From: Deltaproteobacteria bacterium
GTDB lineage: Bacteria; Myxococcota_A; UBA9160; SZUA-336
DNA: 64,000 nucleotides
Reading direction: 5' to 3'
Assembly: GCA_029261925.1 (NCBI GenBank)
Contig: JAJDAJ010000111.1
Span: 1-64,000 of the forward strand
Shown here piece after piece: positions 48,008 to 58,444 of this stretch. A program made the position numbers and the translations under genes. Numbering within the stretch: the stretch's first letter is position 1; each line of letters begins with the position of its first letter. The notes below the pieces were generated by a model. It was given only the letters and a program-made list of their open reading frames with translations, had not been told where the DNA came from and made no database searches.

Positions 48008-49567
48008 TCAGGGCCGCAGCGTGTACGCCCGCGGCCCCAGGTGCTCGTCGAGCCGCGGCTGGATCCACTCGACCCAGCGGCAGAGCTCCGGGCGCGTGCG
48101 CCGCGGATCGATCAGGTCGTTCACGGCGTAGGCCTCGCCCAGCGCGAACGGGTCGCGCGCGGACGCGAGCTGCTCCTCGAGCTCGCGGCGGCGGGCATCG
48201 GGGTCAGGCGCGCTGGCGATCTCGCGGCGGAACGCCACCGCGACCCCGCCCTCGACGGGCAGCGCGCCGCGCTCCGCCGACGGCCAGGCCAGCACGTGAC
48301 CTCCCGGGCCGAAGTGCGCGGCGCCCGCCACGCCGTAGACGCGGCGCACGATCACCGACGCCCACGGGACCGTGGACTGCATGACCGCGCAGAGCAGGGC
48401 GGTGCCGTGGCGGATCGTGGCGCTCTGCTCCGCCTCGGGCCCGATCAGGAATCCGGGCTCGTCGACGAAGCTGACGATCGGCAGGTGGAAGGTGTCGCAG
48501 GTGTCGACGAGGCGACGCACCTTCTGGGCGCCCTGGGCGTCCATGGCGCCGGCGTAGACGTGGGGATCGTTCGCGATCACGCCGACCGGCTGCCCGTCCA
48601 GGCGCGCCAGTCCGGTGATCTGCGTGCGGCCGTAGCGCCTGGACAGCTCCATGAAGCTGCCGCGGTCGACCACGGCCTCGATCACGCGCCGCATCCGGGT
48701 CGGGCGCCGCCGGCTCCGCGGGACGATCCCGAGCAGCTCCTGCTCGCTGCGCTCCGGGTCGTCGTCGCGCGTGCCGCGCGGCGCCCGCTCGTACACGCTC
48801 GAGGGCAGGTAGGACAGGAAGCGGCGCACCGTCTCGATCACCGCCGCCTCGTCGGCGCAGGCGGCGTCGACCACCCCGCTGCGCAGGTGCACGTCGGGCC
48901 CGCCGAGAGCCTCCTTGTCGATCTCGATGCCGCGGGCGCGCTCGACGACAGCGGGTCCGGCGATCAGCACCTGCGAGGTGCTCGCGGTCATCAGCGACAG
49001 GTGCGAGGCCACCAGGCGCGCCGCAGGCAGGCCGGCGACGCTGCCCATGGCCGCGCTGACCACCGGCACGGTGGCGAGCGCCTGCATGATCGACATGAAG
49101 CGCGGCGGCGCGTGGACCGGATCGGGCAGGCTGCGGCTCCCGGGTCGACCCACGCTCCCCCCGGCACCCTCGAGAAAGCGCACCAGCGGTGCCCGGTACT
49201 GCACGGCCAGCTCCTCGGCGAAGACCGACTTGCGCAGCCCGGCGGAGTCGGGCGAGCCGCCCCGCTGCGTGAAGTCCTCGCCCCCGACCACGACGCGCCG
49301 GCCGTCGACCCGGCCGAGTCCCAGGACGTAGTTGGCGGGCGTGAACCCGGGCGCCGCGTCCGCGCTCCCCGCCTCCCCGCGGGCTGCGGAGCTCCCGGCG
49401 ATCGGACCCTGCTCGTGGAACGAGCCGGCGTCGAGCAGGCCGTCGATGCGCTCGCGGATCGTCAGCCGCTGCTTCGCGTGCTGGCGCTCGATGGCGTCGG
49501 CGCCGCCGAGCCCGCGCGCGCGCCGGCGGCGGGCCTCGATCCCCTCGACCTCGCTCTCCCAGGACAT
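48008..49567 (-). CDS. Acyl-CoA carboxylase, carboxyltransferase (beta) subunit
   Basis: A 519-residue biotin-dependent carboxyltransferase of the propionyl-/methylcrotonyl-CoA carboxylase beta type. The N-terminal region has RLTIRERIDGLLDAGSF; two crotonase-fold halves follow, with VVGGEDFTQRGGS, AGPAVVERARG and, in the second half, VSFVDEPGFLIGPEAE and GPGGHVLAWPSAE. It moves CO2 from carboxybiotin onto an acyl-CoA. The biotin carboxylase/BCCP subunit is not in the window. A -10-like TACCCT lies just upstream of the ATG, so the mRNA may be leaderless. Confidence 0.92.
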   Translation of the reverse strand: MSWESEVEGIEARRRRARGLGGADAIERQHAKQRLTIRERIDGLLDAGSFHEQGPIAGSSAARGEAGSADAAPGFTPANYVLGLGRVDGRRVVVGGEDFTQRGGSPDSAGLRKSVFAEELAVQYRAPLVRFLEGAGGSVGRPGSRSLPDPVHAPPRFMSIMQALATVPVVSAAMGSVAGLPAARLVASHLSLMTASTSQVLIAGPAVVERARGIEIDKEALGGPDVHLRSGVVDAACADEAAVIETVRRFLSYLPSSVYERAPRGTRDDDPERSEQELLGIVPRSRRRPTRMRRVIEAVVDRGSFMELSRRYGRTQITGLARLDGQPVGVIANDPHVYAGAMDAQGAQKVRRLVDTCDTFHLPIVSFVDEPGFLIGPEAEQSATIRHGTALLCAVMQSTVPWASVIVRRVYGVAGAAHFGPGGHVLAWPSAERGALPVEGGVAVAFRREIASAPDPDARRRELEEQLASARDPFALGEAYAVNDLIDPRRTRPELCRWVEWIQPRLDEHLGPRAYTLRP

Positions 49568-49605
49568 CCGCGCAGGGTACCAGCGAGCCGCGTCGTCGCG
49601 CCCGC

Positions 49606-49635
49606 TTGAGCTGGCGGCGTGCCCCGCGCTAGTGT
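49606..49635 (+). promoter_or_regulatory. Promoter of the MFS gene (near-leaderless)
   Basis: TTGAGC is followed after 17-18 nt by CTAGTG/TAGTGT. The -10 ends 9 nt before the ATG at 49645, so little or no leader is expected. Confidence 0.55.
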
Positions 49636-49644
49636 CCGCCGCGG

Positions 49645-50862
49645 ATGACCACGACGGGCGACGAGCGCTGGCTGCGACGCGCGGCGCCGCTGGCGGCGCT
49701 CACGTTCCTGACGCTGATGCCCGTGACGCTGCCGGTCGCGGTGCTGCGCGGCCTGGTGCTCGAGCGCTTCGAGGTCTCGCAGACGCTCACGTCGCTGTTC
49801 ATGTCGATCAACATGATCGGAGCCGTCGTCGCGGCCCCGCTCGCCGGCGCGCTCGCCGACCGCTTCGGTCGTCGCAAGCAGATGATCGTGGGCGCGCTGC
49901 TCGCCGACGCGATCTGCTTCGCCGCGATGACGCGCGCGGCCGACTTCCCGACCTTCATGGCCCTGCGCTTTCTCGAGGGCTGCGCGCACATCTTCGCGCT
50001 CTCGCTGATCCTGGCCGTGGCGTCGGTCTCGACCGACGCGTCGCGCCGCGGCCGGGTGATGGGCATGGTCGGCGCCGGGATCATGCTGGGGGTGGCCGTG
50101 GGAGCGCCGGTGGGCGGGCTGATCGGCCGCGACGACCCCCTGCTGCCGCTGCGCGCGGGTGCGGCCCTGGTGCTGGCCGCCGCGCTGCTCGCCGCGATTC
50201 TCGTGCCCGACGTGGACGCCGGCGGGGTTGACCGGCGCCCGGGGCTGGGAGAGATCGTGCGCGCCCTGCGCGCCAACCGGGGCGTTCTGGCGCCGCTGCT
50301 CTTCGCCTTCGCCGATCGCTTCACCGTCGGCTTCTTCACCACCACCTTCAGCCTGTACCTGGGCACGGTGCATGGCCTGGGGAGCGCGCGCATCGGCGCG
50401 CTCATCGCGGTGTTCATGCTGCCGTTCGCACTGCTGTCGGCACCCTTCGGCCTGGCCTCGGAGCGCCGCTCGCGCGTGGCCATGCTCTGCGGGGGCAGCC
50501 TGATCTACGGCCTGGGCACGGCCAGCCTCGGCTGGTGGAGCGTGGAGACCCTGCCGCTGCTCATGGCGGGACTCGGCATGGCGGCCGCGGTGATGTTCGT
50601 GCCCTCGATGATCATGACCGCGGAGCTCGCCCCGGCGCAGATCCGCTCGACCGCGATGGGCGCGTTCAACCTGGCCGGCTCGCTCGGCTTCATCGTCGGG
50701 CCGCTCGCGGGCGGCCTGATCAGCGAGGGCGTGGCGGCCACGTCGGGGTGGCCGGCCGGCTACCGCGCGGCGTTCGTGGTGGCCGGCGCTTCGGAGATCG
50801 GCTGCGCGCTGCTCGCGCTGCCCTTCCTGCTGAAGCTGGTTCGCGCGGGCCGCACGGCCTGA
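49645..50862 (+). CDS. Major facilitator superfamily transporter
   Basis: A 405-residue polytopic protein with about 12 hydrophobic segments. The MFS signature between helices 2 and 3 is GALADRFGRRKQMI; a weaker repeat appears in the second half (LASERRSRVAML). PxGGLIG and IVGPLAGGLI segments suggest a drug/metabolite exporter-like DHA1 transporter, but the substrate is unknown. Its last codons form one arm of a long perfect hairpin with the stop codon as loop. Confidence 0.9.
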   Translation: MTTTGDERWLRRAAPLAALTFLTLMPVTLPVAVLRGLVLERFEVSQTLTSLFMSINMIGAVVAAPLAGALADRFGRRKQMIVGALLADAICFAAMTRAADFPTFMALRFLEGCAHIFALSLILAVASVSTDASRRGRVMGMVGAGIMLGVAVGAPVGGLIGRDDPLLPLRAGAALVLAAALLAAILVPDVDAGGVDRRPGLGEIVRALRANRGVLAPLLFAFADRFTVGFFTTTFSLYLGTVHGLGSARIGALIAVFMLPFALLSAPFGLASERRSRVAMLCGGSLIYGLGTASLGWWSVETLPLLMAGLGMAAAVMFVPSMIMTAELAPAQIRSTAMGAFNLAGSLGFIVGPLAGGLISEGVAATSGWPAGYRAAFVVAGASEIGCALLALPFLLKLVRAGRTA

Positions 50863-50881
50863 GGCCGTGCGGCCCGCGCGA
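50841..50881. terminator. Perfect 19-bp hairpin with TGA stop codon as loop
   Basis: Arms 50841-50859 and 50863-50881 are exact reverse complements; the three unpaired bases 50860-50862 are the MFS stop codon. The left arm encodes the last six residues. No T run follows. Likely an intrinsic, U-less terminator or an mRNA 3'-end protector. Confidence 0.65.
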
Positions 50882-50964
50882 GATCGGGCCGGGAGGTGGC
50901 ATCGACGGAGAGGGAGGGAAGAAGTGGACTGCCGCCGACGCGTCGCCCGTGCCCGATCGCCCTG

Positions 50965-50985
50965 GGCCGCGTGGGTCGCGCGGCC
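50965..50985 (-). terminator. Hairpin after the pilin-like gene
   Basis: GGCCGCG / CGCGGCC, 7-bp stem and 7-nt loop, 13 nt beyond the stop of the pilin-like gene on its strand. No T tract. Confidence 0.4.
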
Positions 50986-50998
50986 TCACGGAGGAACG

Positions 50999-51778
50999 CT
51001 ACTGCCAGGATCCGGTCCCGGGACGGAACTTCTTGATGCTGACCTCGCCCATCGGCGAGAGGATCGCCACGAACACCGCCTCGCGATTGTTCGTGATGTA
51101 AACCGCGCCGGCGCCCGTTCCCCACTGGTTCGGTGCGCCCAGCGCGACCGGCACGCCCCGCGGTGAGAACGCGATGGCCGGCACGCCGGTGCCCTCGTGC
51201 ACCGCGAAGGTCGTGCCGTTGAGGACCTCTTCCGAGACCGCCAGGCTGCTCTCGTCCTCGTCGTCCATCAGCAGGCTCTCGTAGGTGCACTCCGAGCCGC
51301 TGCAGCCCGAGCCCGAGACCACGTTCTCGAGGTACGCGTGGATCTTCTCGGAGTAGTCTCCGGACGCGAGCTTCATGGCTCCCGCGTAGGGAAGCTCGTT
51401 TCCCTCGCCGTACTGGGTGATCTTCTTGCCCAGGTGCTCGGGCAGCACGAACGGCCGCACGTCGTCGGCCGGCGTCACCGAGTAGCTGGCGTCGCGGTCC
51501 CGAACGATCAGCGCGAAGGGCGTGCGCCTGCCGAACGGGTCGACGTCCTCCTGCTGGAACAGGATCAGGTACGGGTTGCCCTGGGTGCGCGCGCGCTCGC
51601 GCACCTGGGTGAGCATGCTGCCGACCTGGATGGCTGCGTCCTGCGTGTCCTGTGCCGACTGGAAGCGCACCATGGCGGGCAGCGCCATGGCCGCGACCAC
51701 GCCCATGATCGCCAGCGAGATCATGGTCTCGGTCAGCGTGAATCCGGCCTGTTCCCGGCTCGCTCGTCCGTGTCTCAT
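50999..51778 (-). CDS. Type IV pilin-like (prepilin) protein
   Basis: A 259-residue prepilin-like protein. The class III signal is REQAGFTLTETMISLAIMG: cleavage between Gly-less Ala-Gly and Phe, Glu at +5, then a hydrophobic helix. The globular part includes a Cys pair (SGCSGSEC) and IAFSPRGVP, similar to GspH/FimT pseudopilins. The ATG at 51778 has GGGAGG 5 nt upstream; an earlier ATG at 51820 lacks one. It stands alone, with no other pilus gene here, so it is probably a minor pilin or a secretion pseudopilin supplied in trans. Confidence 0.87.
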   Translation of the reverse strand: MRHGRASREQAGFTLTETMISLAIMGVVAAMALPAMVRFQSAQDTQDAAIQVGSMLTQVRERARTQGNPYLILFQQEDVDPFGRRTPFALIVRDRDASYSVTPADDVRPFVLPEHLGKKITQYGEGNELPYAGAMKLASGDYSEKIHAYLENVVSGSGCSGSECTYESLLMDDEDESSLAVSEEVLNGTTFAVHEGTGVPAIAFSPRGVPVALGAPNQWGTGAGAVYITNNREAVFVAILSPMGEVSIKKFRPGTGSWQ

Positions 51779-52087
51779 CCGATCCTCCCGGTTCCCCGAA
51801 GCCGTGCCGGAAGGGTTCACGTGGTGTGCCAGGGTGTCTCGCGGGCGACGGGGATTCGTGGGTTTCCCTCCAGGGGCACGGGTCGCAGCCCCCCCGCTGC
51901 GCGGGGCCTGCCGGCAGCAAGAGGGGAAGTGAGTTTCCCTTCGTGGGTAAGCGCCTCCATGCGCCGGGACACGCGGGGCCCCACTCTTGCCGTACCTGCA
52001 TTCGCGCCGCGTACGTGATGCCGGTCACCGAGCCGGGGAAGCGTTGGCGCCACGCTCGGTACAGCTGCAGCGAAGAAGAGGGGAGTC
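51779..52087. other. Intergenic region upstream of the pilin-like gene, with direct repeats
   Basis: A 309-nt divergent gap. Two 12-nt direct repeats with one mismatch lie at 51858-51869 (GTGGGTTTCCCT) and 51929-51940 (GTGAGTTTCCCT); TTCGTGGGT also occurs twice (51855-51863 and 51940-51948). Between them are a CCCCGC-TGC-GCGGGG hairpin and the palindrome TGCCGGCA. This suggests a regulator binding region or a structured leader for the minus-strand gene. I could not match a known riboswitch or a sigma-54 promoter. Confidence 0.45.
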
Positions 52088-52204
52088 ATGTACCCGACGA
52101 GCACGCACGCAGAGCACGGCGCGGAGCCGAGAGGCCTGCTGGTACCGCTCGCATTCTGCGCCCTGAGCTGGGCCGGTCTGATCGGCGCCGTGATGCTGCT
52201 CTAG
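52088..52204 (+). CDS. 38-residue single-pass membrane peptide
   Basis: A short reading frame with a clear ribosome binding site (GAGGGGAG before ATG). The product has a polar N-terminus (MYPTSTHAEHGAEPRG) and one hydrophobic helix to the C-terminus (LLVPLAFCALSWAGLIGAV). It ends 10 nt before the convergent prfC stop. Family unknown. It resembles the 39-residue peptide after korB only in general design. Confidence 0.5.
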   Translation: MYPTSTHAEHGAEPRGLLVPLAFCALSWAGLIGAVMLL

Positions 52205-52214
52205 GGCTTCCGGC

Positions 52215-53807
<1,593 letters not shown>

Positions 53808-53904
53808 CGTCGATCCGTCGTCGGAAGTCGGAAGGCCGGGCTGTATACCTAAGGGGTCGGGGCTTCGCTAACCTGCGCCGCGGCAGCCCGGGAGCGGAGG
53901 TGAG

Positions 53905-54534
53905 ATGGACAGCCTGGCGGAGTTCGGACCGGTGATCCTGATCGTTCTCGGTGTCTTCCTGCTCGGCCTGGGCTTCGGTGTCATCGCCCGCCGCGACGCC
54001 GCCCACGCCCGCCGCCGCGCCGAGCGCCTCGAGGCCGAGCTCGCCGAGCTGGTGGCGCAGCTGGCCCAGGCCCGTGACGAGCTCGAGGAGGCGCGCAGCC
54101 AGGCCCGGGACGCTCACCGCCAGCTCGCGGGTCACCGGAACGCCGTCTCGAAGCACTTCGAGCAGACCTCGGACCTGTTCCGCGATCTGACGCGGCAGTA
54201 CACCAGCCTGTACGCGCACCTGGCCGAGGGCGCGCGGGAGCTCTGCCCCGACAGCATGATCCCGCTCGGCGCGGGCCTGGCCGAGCCGCTGCTCGCGGGT
54301 CACGGCGGGGAGGCCGGGGCCGAGCAGGCCCGGGCCCAGCTCGATGCCGTGCGCCGGGCCGCCTCCGGGGCGCGTGCGGAAGAGACCGCCACCGGGGACG
54401 GCGGCGATCCCGACCCCGATCCGGCACCGGAGAGCGAGGACGGGGCGGTGCCGGGGGCCGATGTCGAGGCCCCGCCCGCCGCGGGAGCCTCTGCCGGGCC
54501 GACCCCGGACGACGCCGCGCGCCCCGCGCCCTGA
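53905..54534 (+). CDS. zapG: ZapG/YhcB-family (DUF1043) division protein
   Basis: A 209-residue protein: one N-terminal transmembrane helix (VILIVLGVFLLGLGFGVIA), a coiled coil (about 35-80), then the family signature SKHFEQTSDLFRDLTRQYTSLYAHLAEGA, and a disordered acidic Pro/Ala tail. E. coli YhcB/ZapG coordinates cell division and envelope growth; the tail here is longer. GGAGG precedes the ATG. tesA begins 8 nt downstream. Confidence 0.9.
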   Translation: MDSLAEFGPVILIVLGVFLLGLGFGVIARRDAAHARRRAERLEAELAELVAQLAQARDELEEARSQARDAHRQLAGHRNAVSKHFEQTSDLFRDLTRQYTSLYAHLAEGARELCPDSMIPLGAGLAEPLLAGHGGEAGAEQARAQLDAVRRAASGARAEETATGDGGDPDPDPAPESEDGAVPGADVEAPPAAGASAGPTPDDAARPAP

Positions 54535-54542
54535 GGCAGCCG

Positions 54543-55145
54543 GTGCGTCTGGTCGCCTGGATCCTGCTCTGCGCGCTGGTGCGACCGGCCCTGGCCGACG
54601 AGCTCCGGGTGGTCTGCCTGGGCGACTCGCTGACCGAGGGCTACGGGCTGGCGGCCGACGAGGCGTATCCGGCGCTGGTCGAGCAGCGCCTGCACGCCGA
54701 GGGGCGCGGCGACGTGCGCGTGATCAACGCGGGGATCAGCGGATCGACCACCGCCAGCGGGCCGGCGCGCCTGCGCTGGCAGCTGCGGGGCGAGCCCGAC
54801 GTGCTGCTGCTCGCCCTGGGTGGAAACGACGGTCTGCGAGGGCTGGACCTCGAGACCACCCGCGCCAATCTCGCGCGGGTGATCGCCATGGCGCGCGAGG
54901 CCGGGGTGAGCGTGTTGCTGGCCGGCATGAAGCTGCCTCCGAACTACGGCGAGACCTACACGCGCGACTTCGAGCGCATGTACTTCGAGCTGGCTGCGGA
55001 CCACGAAGTGCCCATGATCCCGTTCCTGCTGGAGGGCGTGGCCGGTCGGCCGGAGCTCAACCTGCCCGACGGCATCCACCCCAATGCGCGCGGGCACGCG
55101 ATCGTGGCCGAGCTGGTCTACCGGCACCTGAAGGCGCTGCTTTGA
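54543..55145 (+). CDS. tesA: SGNH-family esterase/lysophospholipase, TesA-like
   Basis: A 200-residue exported hydrolase with signal peptide (MRLVAWILLCALVRPALA). Block I GDSLTEGYG holds the nucleophile Ser, GGND (block III) the oxyanion Asn, and DGIHPNARGH (block V) the Asp-His pair. E. coli TesA acts as thioesterase, protease I and lysophospholipase L1 in the periplasm. GTG start with GAGG upstream. As in E. coli, it lies beside a YbbA/YbbP-type ABC system, here in the same direction and with a 4-nt overlap (TTGA). Confidence 0.92.
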   Translation: MRLVAWILLCALVRPALADELRVVCLGDSLTEGYGLAADEAYPALVEQRLHAEGRGDVRVINAGISGSTTASGPARLRWQLRGEPDVLLLALGGNDGLRGLDLETTRANLARVIAMAREAGVSVLLAGMKLPPNYGETYTRDFERMYFELAADHEVPMIPFLLEGVAGRPELNLPDGIHPNARGHAIVAELVYRHLKALL

Positions 55146-55807
55146 TCCTGCGCGTGCGCGACGTGCACAAGTCCTTCCCGCAGCCGGGCGGCACGCTGGA
55201 GGTTCTGCGCGGCGTGGAGCTCGAGGTCCGCGAGGGCGAGACGGTCGCGATCCTGGGAACGTCGGGGTCGGGCAAGTCGACGCTGCTGTCGCTGCTGGCC
55301 GGTCTCGACGCGCCGACCCGCGGCAGCGTCGAGGTCGCGGGCCAGGATCTCGCGGCTCTCGACGAGGCCGGGCTCGCGGCCTTCCGGGCGAGCCAGCTCG
55401 GCATCGTCTTCCAGCAGTACCACCTCCTGGGCGGACTGACCGCGCTCGAGAACACCAGCCTCCCGCTCGAGCTGCACGACGTCGCTGCGCCCGACGCCGA
55501 GACGCGGGCGCGCGACGCGCTGGAGCGCGTCGGGCTCGGCGAGCGCCTGGGGCACTTCCCGCACGAGCTCAGCGGGGGTGAGCAGCAGCGCGTGGCGATC
55601 GCGCGGGCGCTGGTGGTCGAGCCTGCGCTGATCCTGGCCGACGAGCCCAGCGGCAGCCTCGACGATCGCACCGGTGAGATCGTGATGGGGCTGCTCTTCG
55701 ACCTGGTGGCGAAGCAGGGCACCACGCTGGTGCTGGTCACGCACAGCGATCCGCTGGCCGCGCGCTGCGATCGCGCCCTGCGCCTGCGCGACGGCGTCCT
55801 GGCCTAG
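55142..55807 (+). CDS. ABC transporter ATP-binding protein, LolD/YbbA type
   Basis: A 221-residue ATPase: Walker A GTSGSGKST, Q-loop FQQYHLL, signature LSGGEQQRVAIARAL, Walker B LILADEPSG, H-loop THSD. Size and sequence fit the LolD/MacB/YbbA subgroup that powers mechanotransmission with FtsX-like permeases. The TTG start overlaps the tesA stop. With the permease 14 nt downstream it probably extracts or exports a lipid or lipoprotein-like substrate. Confidence 0.93.
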   Translation: MILRVRDVHKSFPQPGGTLEVLRGVELEVREGETVAILGTSGSGKSTLLSLLAGLDAPTRGSVEVAGQDLAALDEAGLAAFRASQLGIVFQQYHLLGGLTALENTSLPLELHDVAAPDAETRARDALERVGLGERLGHFPHELSGGEQQRVAIARALVVEPALILADEPSGSLDDRTGEIVMGLLFDLVAKQGTTLVLVTHSDPLAARCDRALRLRDGVLA

Positions 55808-55821
55808 GGCAGGGCTCCGGC

Positions 55822-58392
55822 ATGGCCCTGCGCGCGCCCCTGACCCTGCGCCTGGCGTGGATCGAGCTGCGCAACGACCGCCGCTTCGCAGTCCTGTTCG
55901 CACTGAACCTGGCGCTCGGGCTCTGCGGCTTCGTCGCGCTCGATGCCTTCAAGACCTCGCTCGACGCCACGCTGGACCGCCGCTCGCGCTCGATGCTCGG
56001 CGCCGATCTGCAGCTCGTCGCGCGCCGGCCGATCCGCTCGGCGGAGCGCGAGCGCGTCGACGCCGCGGCCGGGCCCGGGGCCGTGGCGCTCGACGAGGCC
56101 GAGATGCCCTCGATGGTGGCGGCCGGACCGCGCTCGCGGCTGACCCAGCTGCGCGTGGTCGGGCCCGCGTTTCCCCTGCGCGGCGAGATCGGTCTGCGCG
56201 TCGCCGGCGCGCGCGGGAGCGGTGCGGGCCAGCGCCTGGACGGCACGCCGGTCGTCTGGCTGGCGCCCGAGCTGCTCGCGCAGCTCGACGTGGACGTCGG
56301 CGACGAGGTGCGCATCGGCCAGGCGAGCTTCGCGGTCGGAGACGTCGTCGAGCGCGACAACGGCATCGCCGCGGGGGGCTTCGCGCTGGCGCCGCGCGCC
56401 TACATCGGCGCCTCGCAGCTGGCCGCCACGGGGCTGGTGCAGTACGGCAGCCGCGTGGTCTACCGGCGCATGTACCGGCTGCCCGACCGCGTGGATCCAC
56501 AGGTGCTCGTCGAGTCGCTGCGCCCGGATCCGCTGCTCGAGAAGGTCCGCGTGCAGAGCCACCGCGATGCTGGCGAGGACATCGCGCGCGTCGTCGGCTA
56601 CCTGAGCGACTTCCTCTCTCTGGTGTCGCTGGTCGCGCTGCTGCTGGCGGGACTGGGCGCGGCGTTCCTGTTCCGCAGCTTCCTGGCCCGGCGCCTGCGC
56701 GACGTGGCCGTGCTGGTCTGCGTGGGCGCGTCCTTCGGACGCGCGCAGACCGTGTACGTCTGGCAGCTGGTGCTGCTCGGTCTGGGCGCGTCGCTGGTCA
56801 CCGTGGTGCTCAGCGCGCTCCTCGTGCCGCTGGTGCCGTGGCTGCTCGGTCCCGAGCTGGTGCCGCTCGCGGTGGCGCCGACGATCGGACCGCGCAGCGT
56901 GGTGATCGCGGTCGGGGCGGCGATCGGCGGCAGCCTGCTGCTGGCCCTGCCCTCGGTGCTGCGCCTGCGCAGCCTCAAGCCCGCGGTGCTCTTCAGCGAG
57001 GCGGCGCACCCGGAGCTCGCGCCGCGCTGGTGGGCCGGCGTGCTCTACCTGCCGACGGTGCTGCTGTACTGGGCGCTCGCGTCGTGGCAGGCGTACTCAC
57101 CGCTGCGCGGGGCGCTGTTCGTCGGCTTCCTGGCGGGCGCCTGCGTGCTGCTCGGCGCGGCGCTGTGGGCGGGGCTGCGCGTCGCCGAGCGCGTGGCCGC
57201 CTCGCGGGCGCTGCCCCTGCGTCTGGCGCTGCGACACATGGTGCGCCAGCGCACGCGCACGCTGGCCGCGTTCCTGGCGATCGGGCTCAGCGCCCTGCTG
57301 CTCGACGTGGTCCCGCAGCTGCGCGCGGTGCTGCGCGCCGAGGTGGACCGGCCCGAGGGCGAGGCGATCCCCAGCCTGTTCCTGATCGACATCCAGGACG
57401 AGCAGGTCGAGCCGCTGCGCGCGCTGGTCCAGGACCTCGGCAGCGAGCTGGTGCAGCTCTCGCCGCTGACCCGCGCCCGGCTGACGCACGTCGACGGCGT
57501 GGAGGTGCCGCGGCGGCCGCCGGAGCCGGATCCGGGCGCCTCGCCGGAGGAGCGCGAGGAGGCGCGGCTGCGGCATCGCAGCTACAACCTGAGCTCGCGC
57601 GAGCGCCTCTCCGACTCCGAGCGCCTCGTGGAGGGGCGCGAGTTCAGCGGGCGCTACGACTGGGACGCCGGGGGCACGGCCGAGATGTCGGTCGAGTCGG
57701 AGTTCGCGGAGCGTCTCGAGCTGGAGCTCGGAGACACGCTGCGCTTCGACGTGCAGGGCGTGCCCGTCAGCGGCCGCGTCGTGCAGCTGCGCGAGATCCG
57801 CTGGCAGAGCTTCGCGCCGAACTTCTTCGTGCAGTTCCAGCCCGGGGTGCTCGACGACGCCCCCAAGATCTGGATCGCCGCGCTCCCCGAGATGTCGCGA
57901 GAGCGCAAGCTCGATCACCAGCGCGAGATCGTGGGCGCGTTCCCGAACGTCTCGGTGATCGACATCAGCGCGGTCGTCGCGCGCGTGCTCGGGATCGTCG
58001 AGCAGGTGCAGCTGGCGACGAACTTCATGGCCGCGCTGGCCCTGCTCGCCGGCCTGGCCCTGATCTACGCGATCGCCAGCCACCAGGCGGAGGAGCGGCG
58101 CTGGGAGACCAACCTGCTCAAGGTGCTCGGCGCGGACTTCGCGCGGATCGCGGCGATCGTGCGCTGGGAGTTCGGCCTGATCTCGCTGGGCGCGGCGGTT
58201 CTCGGGGCGCTGGCCAGCCTGCTGCTGAGCTGGATGCTCGCGCGCTGGGTCATGGACGCACCCTGGCGACCGGGCTGGGCGGCGCCGCTGATCAGCGCCG
58301 TCGCCATCCCGGCGCTCTGCGTCCTGACCGCCGGGCTGGCGACGCGCCGCACCCTGCGCGAGCGGCCCCTGGCGCTGCTGCAGCGCAGCTAG
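55822..58392 (+). CDS. ABC transporter permease, YbbP/FtsX type
   Basis: An 856-residue inner-membrane permease. It has an N-terminal helix (FAVLFALNLALGLCGFVA), a large periplasmic domain (about 45-250), three to four helices around 270-385, further helices near 420-500, a second periplasmic domain (about 505-725) and a C-terminal FtsX-like bundle (AALALLAGLALIYAIASHQ). This two-FtsX-repeat layout is that of YbbP/DUF214 permeases. Partner of the preceding ATPase. Confidence 0.9.
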   Translation: MALRAPLTLRLAWIELRNDRRFAVLFALNLALGLCGFVALDAFKTSLDATLDRRSRSMLGADLQLVARRPIRSAERERVDAAAGPGAVALDEAEMPSMVAAGPRSRLTQLRVVGPAFPLRGEIGLRVAGARGSGAGQRLDGTPVVWLAPELLAQLDVDVGDEVRIGQASFAVGDVVERDNGIAAGGFALAPRAYIGASQLAATGLVQYGSRVVYRRMYRLPDRVDPQVLVESLRPDPLLEKVRVQSHRDAGEDIARVVGYLSDFLSLVSLVALLLAGLGAAFLFRSFLARRLRDVAVLVCVGASFGRAQTVYVWQLVLLGLGASLVTVVLSALLVPLVPWLLGPELVPLAVAPTIGPRSVVIAVGAAIGGSLLLALPSVLRLRSLKPAVLFSEAAHPELAPRWWAGVLYLPTVLLYWALASWQAYSPLRGALFVGFLAGACVLLGAALWAGLRVAERVAASRALPLRLALRHMVRQRTRTLAAFLAIGLSALLLDVVPQLRAVLRAEVDRPEGEAIPSLFLIDIQDEQVEPLRALVQDLGSELVQLSPLTRARLTHVDGVEVPRRPPEPDPGASPEEREEARLRHRSYNLSSRERLSDSERLVEGREFSGRYDWDAGGTAEMSVESEFAERLELELGDTLRFDVQGVPVSGRVVQLREIRWQSFAPNFFVQFQPGVLDDAPKIWIAALPEMSRERKLDHQREIVGAFPNVSVIDISAVVARVLGIVEQVQLATNFMAALALLAGLALIYAIASHQAEERRWETNLLKVLGADFARIAAIVRWEFGLISLGAAVLGALASLLLSWMLARWVMDAPWRPGWAAPLISAVAIPALCVLTAGLATRRTLRERPLALLQRS

Positions 58393-58432
58393 CCGTCGGC
58401 TCGCCGGACTGCGGGTCGGTCGGGGGATCGGA

Positions 58433-58438
58433 TACGAT
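58433..58438 (+). promoter_or_regulatory. Candidate -10 of the G3E GTPase gene (leaderless)
   Basis: TACGAT (after GGA) ends 6 nt before the ATG at 58445. No ribosome binding site; -35 weak. Confidence 0.4.
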
Positions 58439-58444
58439 GGGGCC

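Noticed and set aside
51779-52087. Possible c-di-GMP riboswitch or sigma-54 promoter before the pilin-like gene
   Set aside because: The GEMM core and its tetraloop/receptor are absent, and TGGCAC is not followed by the required GC at -12 spacing.
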